Source: Candidatus Uhrbacteria bacterium
Lineage (GTDB): Bacteria > Patescibacteriota > Patescibacteriia > SG8-24
Direction: 5' to 3'
DNA: 20,391 nucleotides
NCBI GenBank assembly: GCA_016205965.1
Contig: JACQSM010000083.1
Coordinates: forward strand, 1-20,391
The stretch's first letter is position 1. The number at the start of each line of letters is the position of its first letter. The position numbers and the translations under genes were made by a program. The notes below the pieces were generated by a model. It did no database searches. It had not been told where the DNA came from and was given only the letters and a program-made list of their open reading frames with translations. This document shows positions 1-7,200 of the stretch, one piece after another.

Positions 1-16
1 GTTTTACTTCGGCCAT
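1..16 (-). CDS. ftsZ: Probable cell-division GTPase FtsZ, first five codons only (cut by window edge)
   Basis: Only the start is present: an ATG at 14-16 on the minus strand followed by codons for MAEVK. I infer FtsZ from three things. It lies directly downstream of ftsA on the same strand, the classic ftsA-ftsZ order. It has its own strong promoter. Parcubacterial FtsZ proteins, as I recall them, often begin MAEVKP before the glycine-rich nucleotide-binding start. FtsZ would polymerise at midcell as the division ring, with FtsA as its membrane tether. No Shine-Dalgarno sequence precedes the ATG. Five residues cannot prove identity, so the call rests mainly on context. Confidence 0.55.
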
Positions 17-56
17 AGAATGGAGATGAACCCGTTGAGCGCGAATATCTTTTAAA

Positions 57-86
57 ACTGTACGAGAGTCGGCGAGCCGCTGTCAA
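57..86 (-). promoter_or_regulatory. Sigma-70-type promoter for the downstream (ftsZ) gene
   Basis: On the minus strand a perfect -35 box TTGACA (81-86) is followed by an 18-nt spacer and a -10 box TACAGT (57-62). The predicted start of transcription is near position 50, which gives a leader of about 34 nt before the ATG at 16. The stretch just upstream (87-116) is A/T-rich and could act as an UP element. The ftsA-ftsZ gap therefore carries independent expression of the downstream gene. Confidence 0.75.
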
Positions 87-137
87 GAAATTTTTTGCAC
101 AAAATGAGTACAAAAAGTGTTCACAGCCGGGAAACGA

Positions 138-159
138 GGAGGGCGGCCTTTAGGCCGCC
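138..159 (+). repeat. REP-like palindrome, copy 1 (GGAG head, TTTA loop)
   Basis: GGAG (138-141) is followed by the stem GGCGGCC, loop TTTA, stem GGCCGCC. With copy 2 at 227-248 it forms an inverted pair with heads outward and about 67 nt between, in the ftsA-ftsZ intergenic region. There is no T-tract, so it is not a classic Rho-independent terminator, though the hairpin could stabilise the 3' end of the ftsA transcript. Confidence 0.85.
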
Positions 160-226
160 AGCGACAGTCGTCAACACGGCATATGATTCGCATGCCGGAT
201 AAGATGTTTCCCTTCGGTTTAACGCA

Positions 227-248
227 GGCGGCCTAAAGGCCGCCCTCC
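227..248 (-). repeat. REP-like palindrome, copy 2 (opposite orientation)
   Basis: On the minus strand this reads GGAG, GGCGGCC, TTTA, GGCCGCC, identical to copy 1 but inverted. It lies 12 nt beyond the ftsA stop codon and is the first structure a transcript leaving ftsA would form. Copies 1 and 2 together resemble a two-unit BIME arrangement. Confidence 0.85.
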
Positions 249-260
249 GTACTAAGTTGC

Positions 261-1514
261 CTAAGGACGTACGGCCTGCCACCACTTCTTGAGCTGTCCG
301 GCCACAGCAGCGACCGGCTTGACGGCCGCCATGAATCCGCCGCGCGATTCGGCGGCCGGATCGCCGTTGGCGCCCCACTGTACCAGACCGATGGCGCCGG
401 TGAAGGCCATGTCGTTGACGCGATCGGTGATGCTGGTGACGCCGACGGGGTAGCCCTGGGAAACCGGCAAGCGCAATTTTTCCTTGGCGAATTCGACGAT
501 GCCGGGAAGCTTGGCGCCGCCGCCGGTCAGAATGACGCCGGCCGGGAGCATGCCCGAGCGCCCGATGCGCTTGAGCTCCTTGTCGATCTTTTCGAAAATC
601 TCGTCGATGCGGGCTTCGACGATCTGGGCGACGTACTTGAGCGAAATGACCTCGTCTTCGTCGGCGCCGAGCTCGCGCAGGTTGATCTCATCCTTCTTGG
701 TCATCTCGCGCGGCAGGGCCGAAGCGAAGGACAGCTTGACCTTCTCGGCGATCTCGATGGAGGTGCGCAGGCCGATGGCGACGTCGGCGGTGACGTGATC
801 GGAACCGATCGGCAAACACGATGTCAGGAGCATTTCGCCCTGTTCAAAAACGGCGATCGAGGTGGTCGAACCGCCGAGGTTGACGACGGCGACGCCGAGC
901 TCGCGCTGCTTGGCCGTGGCGGCGACTTCGGCCGTGGCCAAGATGCCCAAGACGACGTGTTCGATGTTGACGCCGGTGCGATAGACGCACTTGGTCAGAT
1001 TTTTGATATGAGCCGAGGAGCCGTGGATGATCTGGGCGTCGACCTCGAGGCGGATGCCGTTCATGCCGGCCGGATCCTTGATCCCCTTCTGGCCGTCGAC
1101 GGTGAAAGTCTTGGGAATGACGTGCAGAATTTCGAAATTGACCGGAGCGGCGACCGTCTGGGCGGCCTCGATGGCGCGTTCGACGTCGTCCTCGCGGATC
1201 TCGCCGTCGGCGCGTGAAACCGCGACCACGCCCTTGCTCTCCATCGGCATGACGTTGGATCCGGAAATCGAAACCCAGGCGGCCTGGAGCGGTACGCCGG
1301 TCATGCGTTCGACTTTCTCGATGCAGGTCGAAACCGAGGAAACCGCGTCCTCGATGGAATTGATGACGCCGCGATTGATACCCTCGGAAGGAACCTCGGC
1401 CGCGCCGATGATATGGATCTGTTCCTTCTCGCCGACGGGCAACTTCTGACCGACCGCAACGCGGACGGCCGTTGATCCGATATCGATGCCGGCGTAGTAC
1501 CTGGGGGTGCCCAT
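261..1514 (-). CDS. ftsA: Cell-division actin-like ATPase FtsA
   Basis: FtsA tethers FtsZ filaments to the inner face of the cytoplasmic membrane and recruits later division proteins. The 417 residues match the usual family length (about 420). Visible actin-fold motifs are phosphate-1 near residues 9-16 (GIDIGSTA), phosphate-2 near 212-220 (NLGGSTTSI) and the adenosine motif near 327-334 (VILTGGGA). The FtsA-specific 1C subdomain should lie at roughly 85-165. The C-terminus (about 400-415, with QLKKWWQAV) looks like the amphipathic membrane-targeting helix. It starts at an ATG with no Shine-Dalgarno sequence and ends with TAG. The kinase gene precedes it by 26 nt, occupied by a degenerate REP copy, and a probable ftsZ follows. 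Confidence 0.96.
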   Translation of the reverse strand: MGTPRYYAGIDIGSTAVRVAVGQKLPVGEKEQIHIIGAAEVPSEGINRGVINSIEDAVSSVSTCIEKVERMTGVPLQAAWVSISGSNVMPMESKGVVAVSRADGEIREDDVERAIEAAQTVAAPVNFEILHVIPKTFTVDGQKGIKDPAGMNGIRLEVDAQIIHGSSAHIKNLTKCVYRTGVNIEHVVLGILATAEVAATAKQRELGVAVVNLGGSTTSIAVFEQGEMLLTSCLPIGSDHVTADVAIGLRTSIEIAEKVKLSFASALPREMTKKDEINLRELGADEDEVISLKYVAQIVEARIDEIFEKIDKELKRIGRSGMLPAGVILTGGGAKLPGIVEFAKEKLRLPVSQGYPVGVTSITDRVNDMAFTGAIGLVQWGANGDPAAESRGGFMAAVKPVAAVAGQLKKWWQAVRP

Positions 1515-1520
1515 AGTATT

Positions 1521-1541
1521 GGAGGGGGCCTTCAGGCCGCC
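1521..1541 (+). repeat. REP-like palindrome, copy 3 (degenerate)
   Basis: GGAG is followed by a shortened left arm (GGGGCC, one base missing), loop TTCA and a normal right arm GGCCGCC. It fills the 26-nt gap between the kinase gene and ftsA and touches the kinase stop codon at 1541-1543. On the transcript the hairpin would sit just upstream of the ftsA start. Confidence 0.7.
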
Positions 1542-1915
1542 TATCGGCCCGACGGGCCGATTCCGAGGTGGGGCAAGATAATCAATATGCCGATGATGGC
1601 GGCGCCGATGGACGCGACAAGCACCGCGGCCGCCATGATGTCCTTGATATCGGCGACATACTGGTGGATACGCGGCTTCATCAGGTCGGCGACCCGTTCG
1701 AAGATGCTGTTGACCAATTCTAGCACGAGCACGAGCGTAATCGCAAGCACTAAGAAGGCCCGCTCGAGGCCGGAAAGGTCAAGGACGGACATCAGGACGG
1801 CGACGGCGATGCCGGCCAGGAGCTGGATGCGGAAACTCTGTTCTTCGCGGGCCACCCGAACCAGGCCATGCCAGGCATGAAGGACGCTTTTGGAGAAATG
1901 GGGAAGGGAGAACAT
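1541..1915 (-). CDS. dgkA: Small membrane lipid kinase (undecaprenol/diacylglycerol kinase, DgkA family)
   Basis: This family phosphorylates diacylglycerol in Gram-negative bacteria, or undecaprenol in many Gram-positives, to resupply the cell-wall lipid carrier. The 124-residue length and three predicted membrane helices (about 32-48, 53-70, 92-114) fit. The conserved block is present: REEQSFRIQ at 23-31, ELVNSIFE at 66-73, D77, and IKDIMAAAVL at 90-99, supplying the family's acidic and Asn residues. The NSIFE segment differs slightly from the common NTAIE. The FRIQ motif is closer to Gram-positive undecaprenol kinases, so I favour that substrate, by inference. It lies 10 nt after ybeY, a common ybeY-dgkA pairing, and before ftsA. 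It has no Shine-Dalgarno sequence and ends with TAG. Confidence 0.9.
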   Translation of the reverse strand: MFSLPHFSKSVLHAWHGLVRVAREEQSFRIQLLAGIAVAVLMSVLDLSGLERAFLVLAITLVLVLELVNSIFERVADLMKPRIHQYVADIKDIMAAAVLVASIGAAIIGILIILPHLGIGPSGR

Positions 1916-1925
1916 GTCGGTTGCG

Positions 1926-2390
1926 TTACCAGCCCAGGATACGCGCCAAAATCTTGTGTTGAAGCGCGAACATGGCCTTTTCGTCCTTCACCCTCTCATG
2001 GTCATAGCCGAGCAGATGCAGCGTGCCATGCACGACCATGAGGGCGAACTCGTCTTTGACGCTCCGGGAGTTGTCGCGCGCCTGGCGCCTGACCTTGGGC
2101 AGCGAAATGACGATGTCGCCCAGGGTCCGCTCCCCGCCCCGTCGCTCGCGAGCGACGGGGCCAGCCGGAAACTTGACCTCGTCGCCGTAGCTAAAGGAAA
2201 GAACGTCGGTGGTCTTATCCTTGCCCCGGAACATCCTATTGAGGCGGCGGACGGTCCGATCGTCGGTAACGGCTATGGCGACGGCGCCGGGCCGGCGCCG
2301 CTTGGCCGCGGCACAGGCACCCACGACCAGCCGCGTGACCAGGGCGGAACCGACGTCCGCGGGCAGCTTGCCAGAGATGGTGATTCGCAT
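1926..2390 (-). CDS. ybeY: Endoribonuclease / rRNA maturation factor YbeY
   Basis: YbeY is a metal-dependent RNase acting in 16S rRNA 3'-end maturation and ribosome quality control. The zinc-binding signature is intact near the C-terminus: HGTLHLLGYDHE, with H121, H125 and H131 in a 154-residue protein, plus the upstream LNRMFRGKDKTTDVLSF block. I chose the ATG at 2390 because MRITISGK matches the family N-terminus. An upstream GTG at 2468 would add 26 residues translated through an intergenic REP copy, though that GTG overlaps the previous gene's stop. Residues 77-85, between SYGDE and LGDIVIS, are encoded by a perfect 24-bp palindrome and look like an insertion in a loop. There is no Shine-Dalgarno sequence, and the stop is TAA. 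Confidence 0.95.
   Translation of the reverse strand: MRITISGKLPADVGSALVTRLVVGACAAAKRRRPGAVAIAVTDDRTVRRLNRMFRGKDKTTDVLSFSYGDEVKFPAGPVARERRGGERTLGDIVISLPKVRRQARDNSRSVKDEFALMVVHGTLHLLGYDHERVKDEKAMFALQHKILARILGW
2137..2160. repeat. Perfect 24-bp palindrome inside ybeY
   Basis: CCCCGTCGCTCG is followed by its exact reverse complement CGAGCGACGGGG. It is in frame and encodes GPVARERRG in a surface loop of YbeY between the TDVLSF and LGDIVIS motifs. Its sequence differs from the GGAG-headed repeats, so it may be a second palindromic family. Confidence 0.8.
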
Positions 2391-2421
2391 GAGCGTGTCG
2401 GGTGCTATGAAGCGCTGGCGC

Positions 2422-2444
2422 GGGCGGCCTAAAGGCCGCCCTCC
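2422..2444 (-). repeat. REP-like palindrome, copy 4
   Basis: On the minus strand this reads GGAG, GGCGGCC, TTTA, GGCCGCC plus one more C. It occupies the 74-nt gap between the TSP3/PsbP-like gene (stop at 2465) and the chosen ybeY start (2390). Its presence is the main reason to reject the longer ybeY reading frame. Confidence 0.85.
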
Positions 2445-2464
2445 TTTCGTATCTTGCCCCGGCG

Positions 2465-3529
2465 TCACTTCACTTTCAAGCTGTTGATCATCATGGCGAA
2501 GGTGCTCTTGAACTGGATCTCCGCGCTGGTGCCGAGGTTGTAGGTGATCACGTAGATGCGGCTGCCGGCGGCGACGTAGGCGGTCAGGCCGTCAGGGCTC
2601 AAGATCTCCTCGTACCCCTGGCGCGTCTTGAACATGGCGACTTCGGCGCTCTTGACGTTGGGATCGGCGGCCAAGTACCAGTCGAGCAGCTTCTTGTTGT
2701 CGATGTTTTCCTCGACCAGGATCTCGACGAACTCGCCGGTCGAGGCGGTGAAGAATGTTTCTTTTTCGGTGCCGTCGGTGGTTCGCGTCGACCAGCTCGC
2801 CGGAGCCAGGACTTCGTATCCGAAGGGAGTATTAGCGTAAGCCTTGATACCGGGATTGTCGACGAGTTTGGCCGGCGTCGGCTTGGCCGGATCGAAGAGG
2901 TTGATGATCTCGTTGACGTCGACGTAGCTGTCATGATCGGTGTTGATGTCGGTGACGCTGGTGCCGTAAATCGAGGTCTCCTCGAGATCGGTCAAGCCGT
3001 CGGAGTCGGTGTCGGTGCCTCCCTTGGGCGGCGGCGGAGGGGGCGGCGGGCCGCAATCGTCGGCGCAGGACTCGGACGATTCCGGAGCTTCGCACTTGTT
3101 GTCGCCGCAGACCGGGGCCGGAGCGCCGCAGTCGGCGGCGCAGCTCTGGGAGGATTCGGAGACGTCGCACTTGCCGTCGCCGCAGACCGGCGGCACCGGA
3201 CCGCAGTCCTGCTGGCAGGAGAAAGGGCTTTCGGCCGGATCGCACTTGTTGTCGCCGCAGACCGGACCGACCGGGGGCGGCGGCGTGTTGACGACGGGTT
3301 TGGCGGCGCCGCGAGTCAGCACGTAGACCGCGCCGCCGGCGCCGAGCAAGAGAATGAGGGCGAGAATACCGATGACCAAGCCCTTATTGCCTTTGGGCTT
3401 TGATGCGCCCGTCTGCGGGCCTAAAGGCCCGCCTCCTTCCGGAGGGCGGCCTTCAGGCCGCCCTGCTGGCGCGACGACTGCCGGCGGCGCTTGCGGCGGC
3501 GGAGGCGGCGGAGGCGTCTTGGCTTTCAA
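2465..3529 (-). CDS. Membrane-anchored protein with cysteine-rich repeats, TSP3 calcium-binding repeats and a PsbP-like C-terminal domain
   Basis: A 354-residue frame opens at a TTG directly after an in-frame TAG. A GGGGCGG lies 8 nt upstream of the TTG and could allow initiation there. Order of parts: a Pro/Gly-rich cytoplasmic segment (1-49), one membrane helix (50-71), three cysteine-rich repeats of form CGDxxCxxxESxxSCxxDCG (91-110, 116-135, 141-160), a poly-proline linker, TSP3-type aspartate-rich calcium sites (172-210), and a C-terminal domain (about 230-354) that resembles the PsbP-like fold (FGYEVLAPASW, YVITYN). The likely topology is N-in, C-out, with disulphide-stabilised extracellular repeats. 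Residues 23-39 are encoded by two REP copies. The original start was probably the ATG at 3634, making this the larger part of a nonsense-interrupted gene. The function is unknown. Confidence 0.8.
   Translation of the reverse strand: MKAKTPPPPPPPQAPPAVVAPAGRPEGRPPEGGGPLGPQTGASKPKGNKGLVIGILALILLLGAGGAVYVLTRGAAKPVVNTPPPPVGPVCGDNKCDPAESPFSCQQDCGPVPPVCGDGKCDVSESSQSCAADCGAPAPVCGDNKCEAPESSESCADDCGPPPPPPPPKGGTDTDSDGLTDLEETSIYGTSVTDINTDHDSYVDVNEIINLFDPAKPTPAKLVDNPGIKAYANTPFGYEVLAPASWSTRTTDGTEKETFFTASTGEFVEILVEENIDNKKLLDWYLAADPNVKSAEVAMFKTRQGYEEILSPDGLTAYVAAGSRIYVITYNLGTSAEIQFKSTFAMMINSLKVK
3415..3436 (-). repeat. REP-like palindrome, copy 5, inside a coding region
   Basis: On the minus strand this reads GGAG, GCGGGCC, TTTA, GGCCCGC. 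Both arms differ from the main type in a matched way, so the 7-bp stem is kept by compensating changes. It is in frame in the TSP3/PsbP-like gene and encodes about residues 32-39 (Gly/Pro-rich). Confidence 0.82.
3441..3463 (+). repeat. REP-like palindrome, copy 6, inside a coding region
   Basis: On the plus strand this reads GGAG, GGCGGCC, TTCA, GGCCGCC. It is 4 nt from copy 5 with the GGAG heads facing each other, forming an inverted pair. Read through on the minus strand it encodes GRPEGRPP (residues 23-30) of the TSP3/PsbP-like protein. Confidence 0.85.
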
Positions 3530-3634
3530 CTACAATGCCGCCCCATGAAATTTTTCAGGGATCACGTGAATCACCGGTTCGTCGCCCGAAGGCAGCGATG
3601 GCGAACCTGGCGGTTTTTCAAGTTCGGCGGGCAT
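3530..3634 (-). pseudogene. N-terminal fragment of the TSP3/PsbP-like gene, cut off by an in-frame TAG
   Basis: A 34-codon frame starts at an ATG only 5 nt after the stop of the 204-aa gene. It ends in a TAG (3530-3532) placed directly before the TTG of the 354-codon frame and in the same reading frame. The peptide is MPAELEKPPG, SPSLPSGDEP, VIHVIPEKFH, GAAL. The acidic, proline-rich stretch followed by IPEKFHGAAL resembles cytoplasmic N-termini I recall from other CPR membrane proteins of this type. The simplest reading is one gene, 3634 to 2465 (389 codons including the TAG), interrupted by a single nonsense codon. A true mutation, a sequencing error, or programmed readthrough are all possible. 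Confidence 0.7.
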
Positions 3635-3639
3635 TGTCG

Positions 3640-4254
3640 TTATTGTTGGGGAACCTGGATGAACTTTCCGGGACCGTTGGGATTGTAACCGTTCTTGACC
3701 TCGTCGCCATCCCGGTACTTGTCGCCGTCGGTGTCGGGGTTGGTCGGATTGGTCTTCCAGGTTTTTACTTCGTCGCGGTCGGTGAGGCCGTCATTATCGG
3801 TGTCAGGCATGAGCGGATTGGTGCCGAGGGACGTTTCTTCAGCATCGCTCAAGCCGTCGCCATCAGTGTCGGGCGCGGGCGGCGGCGTCGGTTCTTGCGC
3901 GGGTTCGGGTGTCGGCTCGGGCGTCGGAGCCGGAGTCGGTTCTGGTGTCGGGGTCGGCTTTGGTTGCGGCGGGGGCGCCGGCTGGAGGACGGGTTCGGGC
4001 TGCGGTTGCGGGGTTGGGATCGGCGTCGTGGTTTGCACGGCAGGTGCCGGGGTCGCCGGCGCGGCACCGCGAAAAAAGAAATAATATACTCCCCCGCCAA
4101 TGCCGCCCAGAATGATCAGGCCGACGAATCCGAGCAGGATCACCGACGGGCCGGAGGACCTGACTGCAGGCGCAGGCGCGGGCGCTGCCTGCGCAGGCAC
4201 CTTGTCTACATCGGCGAAGATATCTTGGGGCTCTTTTCCCGGTTCGTCGAACAT
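3640..4254 (-). CDS. Single-pass membrane protein with proline-rich stalk and TSP3 calcium-binding repeats
   Basis: The 204 residues comprise a short acidic cytoplasmic N-terminus with DIFADVDK (11-18), one membrane helix (about 37-60), a Pro/Thr/Glu/Gln-rich stalk (64-128), and three TSP3-type units with DTDGDGLSD, DTDNDGLTD and DTDGDKYRD (129-184). TSP3 repeats bind calcium through aspartate side chains, so an extracellular rigid calcium-loaded head on a flexible wall-spanning stalk is the likely design (inference). The DIFADVDK-type start is, to my recollection, common in Parcubacteria TSP3 proteins. It is preceded by an extended -10 promoter and an AAGGA 12 nt before the ATG, and followed after 5 nt by the fragment at 3634. 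The ligand and role are unknown. Confidence 0.85.
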   Translation of the reverse strand: MFDEPGKEPQDIFADVDKVPAQAAPAPAPAVRSSGPSVILLGFVGLIILGGIGGGVYYFFFRGAAPATPAPAVQTTTPIPTPQPQPEPVLQPAPPPQPKPTPTPEPTPAPTPEPTPEPAQEPTPPPAPDTDGDGLSDAEETSLGTNPLMPDTDNDGLTDRDEVKTWKTNPTNPDTDGDKYRDGDEVKNGYNPNGPGKFIQVPQQ

Positions 4255-4275
4255 AGCGCGAGATTATCCTTATGA

Positions 4276-4284
4276 AGTATACCA
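4276..4284 (-). promoter_or_regulatory. Extended -10 promoter before the 204-aa TSP3 gene
   Basis: On the minus strand TGG (4284-4282) directly precedes TATACT (4281-4276), a good extended -10 element. No -35 match is evident, which extended -10 promoters tolerate. It lies in the 42-nt gap after the giant gene, about 22 nt before the ATG at 4254, so the TSP3-ybeY-dgkA-ftsA genes can be expressed apart from the giants. Confidence 0.55.
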
Positions 4285-4296
4285 CGCCTCCTCCCG

Positions 4297-7200
4297 CTAC
4301 GGGTTGCGTCGGACTTCGAAGTAACCAAAGCAGCGGATAGCGTTAGTCCACGTATCGCTCTGACAACCGTCGCCGGCGGTCCCTGGAAGGCCGGGAGCAG
4401 GATCCCGGCTGCTAACGGCTACCTGCGGCGCATTGAGACAGCTGGCTGCCGCCGAGTCGGCAGCTTCATTCGGGTACACATTACCTGCGCCGAAGATTAC
4501 CGAGCGCTCGTCGCTTGGAACGCTCCGACACGCTCCCGTACCGCCTTGGCTTTGCAGTTTGGTAATCGGTACTTGCGCCTCGCTACCAAACTTTACCCAA
4601 TCGACGTAGATGTCCTGATCCCGTGAAACGCCTCCGCAAACCACGAAATCATTTGATCGCATTTCAACCTGAATCTTATCGACCGCGACCACACACAAGT
4701 TAATATCGAAAGTGTATTCTTTCCATTCACCATCAAGTTTCTGATCGAGGGTTGGTGTCGGCGTCACCCATTCATTCTGGGACGTTCCCCCCACATGATA
4801 ACGAATACCGAAATCCGGCTGTAGGTCGCGGCAAGTGTTTGGAATGGATCCGCGAGCCCGGACTTTGATTCTTTCCTGGATTTGATAGTTATCATTTGTA
4901 CCATCACAATCATGATCGTCGCCACAGGCTCTGGGCGCGGGTGGAACATTGTTGGGAGCATAAGCGCCATGCACGGTAGGATCTTTCGGACCGCAAGAAT
5001 CCTGTTCATCCGGCACGCCGTCGTTGTCGTCATCGGGATCGCAGGAGTCGTAGAGCGGGGCGGCGGCGGTTTCGCCATCTCCCGTCACGTACGTGCAGGC
5101 GGCGACGTCCGTAACGATCTGACACGGCTGGCCGGGGGCGCAGGCCGGCGTGACGTCGCTGTTTCCAGACTGGACGTCATTGAAGCACAGTTCGGTGTCC
5201 GGCTGGTTGCATTCACGGACGCATTGCTCGGAATTGCACCGGGTGACGCCGTTCTTGAGGCCGCAAGACCGCTCTGCCGGCTTGGTGCTGATGCACACGA
5301 AGCTGCCGACCTGGAGTCCGCCGTCGCATTGTTCGGGACCGGGCGGGGTGGCCGCCTGGTCCTCGACGATGTTGTTGCCGCAGAAGCCGCCCGAGACGGT
5401 GCCGACGGTACAGGCGGCGGTGCAGTAGTTGCAGCTGCGGCCGTACTGGGGCTGACACAGCCGGCCGTTGTTGGCGGCACCGTTGTCGCAGCGCTCGGTC
5501 GAACCAGCCGAGGAATCGACGAAGCCGTCGCCGCAGCGCGACTTTTTGCACATGAAGTCGGCGCCCTGCGTCGGATCGATGATACAACCATCGCCGTTGT
5601 TGCTGTTGCCGTCGTCGCACTGTTCGCCGGTCTGGGTTTGGCCGTCGCCGCACTGGCCGGGGGCGGTGCATTCCCAGGCAGCCCACTTGCAGGCAGACCC
5701 GCCCGGCAAATCATCCGATACGGCAGTCACATCGTTCGAATTGCATGCTCGGCGCCGCTTCTGCTCCGGCGTCGGACAAAAATTGCCGCAGACCGGGCCG
5801 GTCGCAGGACAGTCGGCATTGGTGTTACAGCCGGTCTGGGCGGCGTCGCTGCAAAATCCCTTGAACTCTTCGATCTGGCCGTCGCAAACTTCGTCCTCCT
5901 GAACGACGCCGTCGCCGCAGCGCGGTCCGGCGCCGCTACAGTCCCAGGCGCAAGAGGGAGCCGAAGCGCCCGCGGCGGTGCAGGATGATGACGTCGCCAC
6001 AACGCCGTTAAAGCGATACGAACCATTGTTGGAGCCGCAATCGCAGGTTTCGCTGGGCTGGCGCTGGCCGTCGCCGCAGGCGAAGCCGGTCGAGCCGCAG
6101 CCGACGGCGCAATGGCCGTAGGTGCCGTTGAGCGCATCGCCATCGTCGCAGGTCTCGGGCGATTGGACGACGCCGTCGCCGCAGCGGCCGACTTGGCATT
6201 GGTCCGCGGGCACTTGACGCGTCGAATCGGTAGGTTTGAAATCCCATCGGCACGTCAGGGCGACGCAACGGCGCAGGGCCGTGCCGTCGCGACCTGCGGC
6301 ACTGCAAGGAATAGCTTCAGTCTGTCCAGGTTCGCATTCCTCTGTCCCATTGACGACGCCGTCGCCGCAGGTGCCGGCGTCACCGATGGGCGTGCCGACA
6401 CATGCGTTCCGCGTGATGGCCGATCCGCCGAGCTGCAACTGCCCGACTTTATACTGGCAGACGCTGCCATCGAGGATGCATTGGGGATCCTGGGTGCAGT
6501 TGGTCGAATCCCGTTCGATGCAGGTTGTGCCGGCCCAGATGGACGTCGATCCACTGACACTGCAGAGGTCGTCTGCGTCTGACCAGGCGCAAAACGGCAA
6601 GGTGTTGCAGGCGCCTTCGGTCGAGAATTTACCGCAGCGGAATTCGAGATCCGCCTGGAGCGTGAATTGTTGCGGACCATAACTGCGGTAGACGTACACG
6701 TTGGAGTTTTGCGGGCACTGATACGTCCCCGCCGTGCCGTTCCAGCAAGTGGTCGGATCATAGGGGTCGGCGCAGACGCCATGCTCGTTGACCGGATCCT
6801 GCGGCGGAGCGGCGCCGAGTTCCGGTCCGAAGGTCCCGAGCCATGACGGCCAGGCGCTGGAGACGGCGGCCCGCAGGAAGGTGCCGGCCTGGAGCGTCGG
6901 GAAGGAACCGCGCGAAACCAGCGTGCGACGCAGCGACACCAGGTCGCCCCAGCGCTTGACGTCGCGACGCAAGGCTGTGCGAGGAATATTGCAGAAATAC
7001 TCCGCCTGGTCGGTCGCAGGGTTGCCATCGGAGCCCTTCTGACAATCCTGATCATTGCTACAGACGACCGGGCTGCCGGCGGTGGTAACTTCGACGCCGG
7101 CCTGATCATAACAGATGTTCTCGTCGCGGAAACCGACGTTCAGATTGACGTTGTTGACTAAACGGTTGAAGACGACCGGCGTGGCGGCGTCAGCACCGAC

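Noticed and set aside
138..248. REP copies 1 and 2 as an intrinsic terminator for ftsA
   Set aside because: The hairpins are strong but neither is followed by a run of T on the transcribed strand.
2391..2468. Longer ybeY starting at GTG 2468, overlapping the previous stop as GTGA
   Set aside because: The extra 26 residues are translated from an intergenic REP copy, while MRITISGK at 2390 matches the family N-terminus. It remains possible given in-frame REPs elsewhere here.
138..3463. CRISPR array from repeated GC-rich units
   Set aside because: The spacing is irregular, copies occur in both orientations, units are short palindromes, and there are no cas genes.
3530..3532. TAG recoded as a sense codon
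   Set aside because: TAG is the natural stop of ftsA, dgkA, the giant gene and hisS in the same window, and the known CPR recoding I recall concerns TGA, which also acts as a stop here (TSP3/PsbP-like gene, rpsU).
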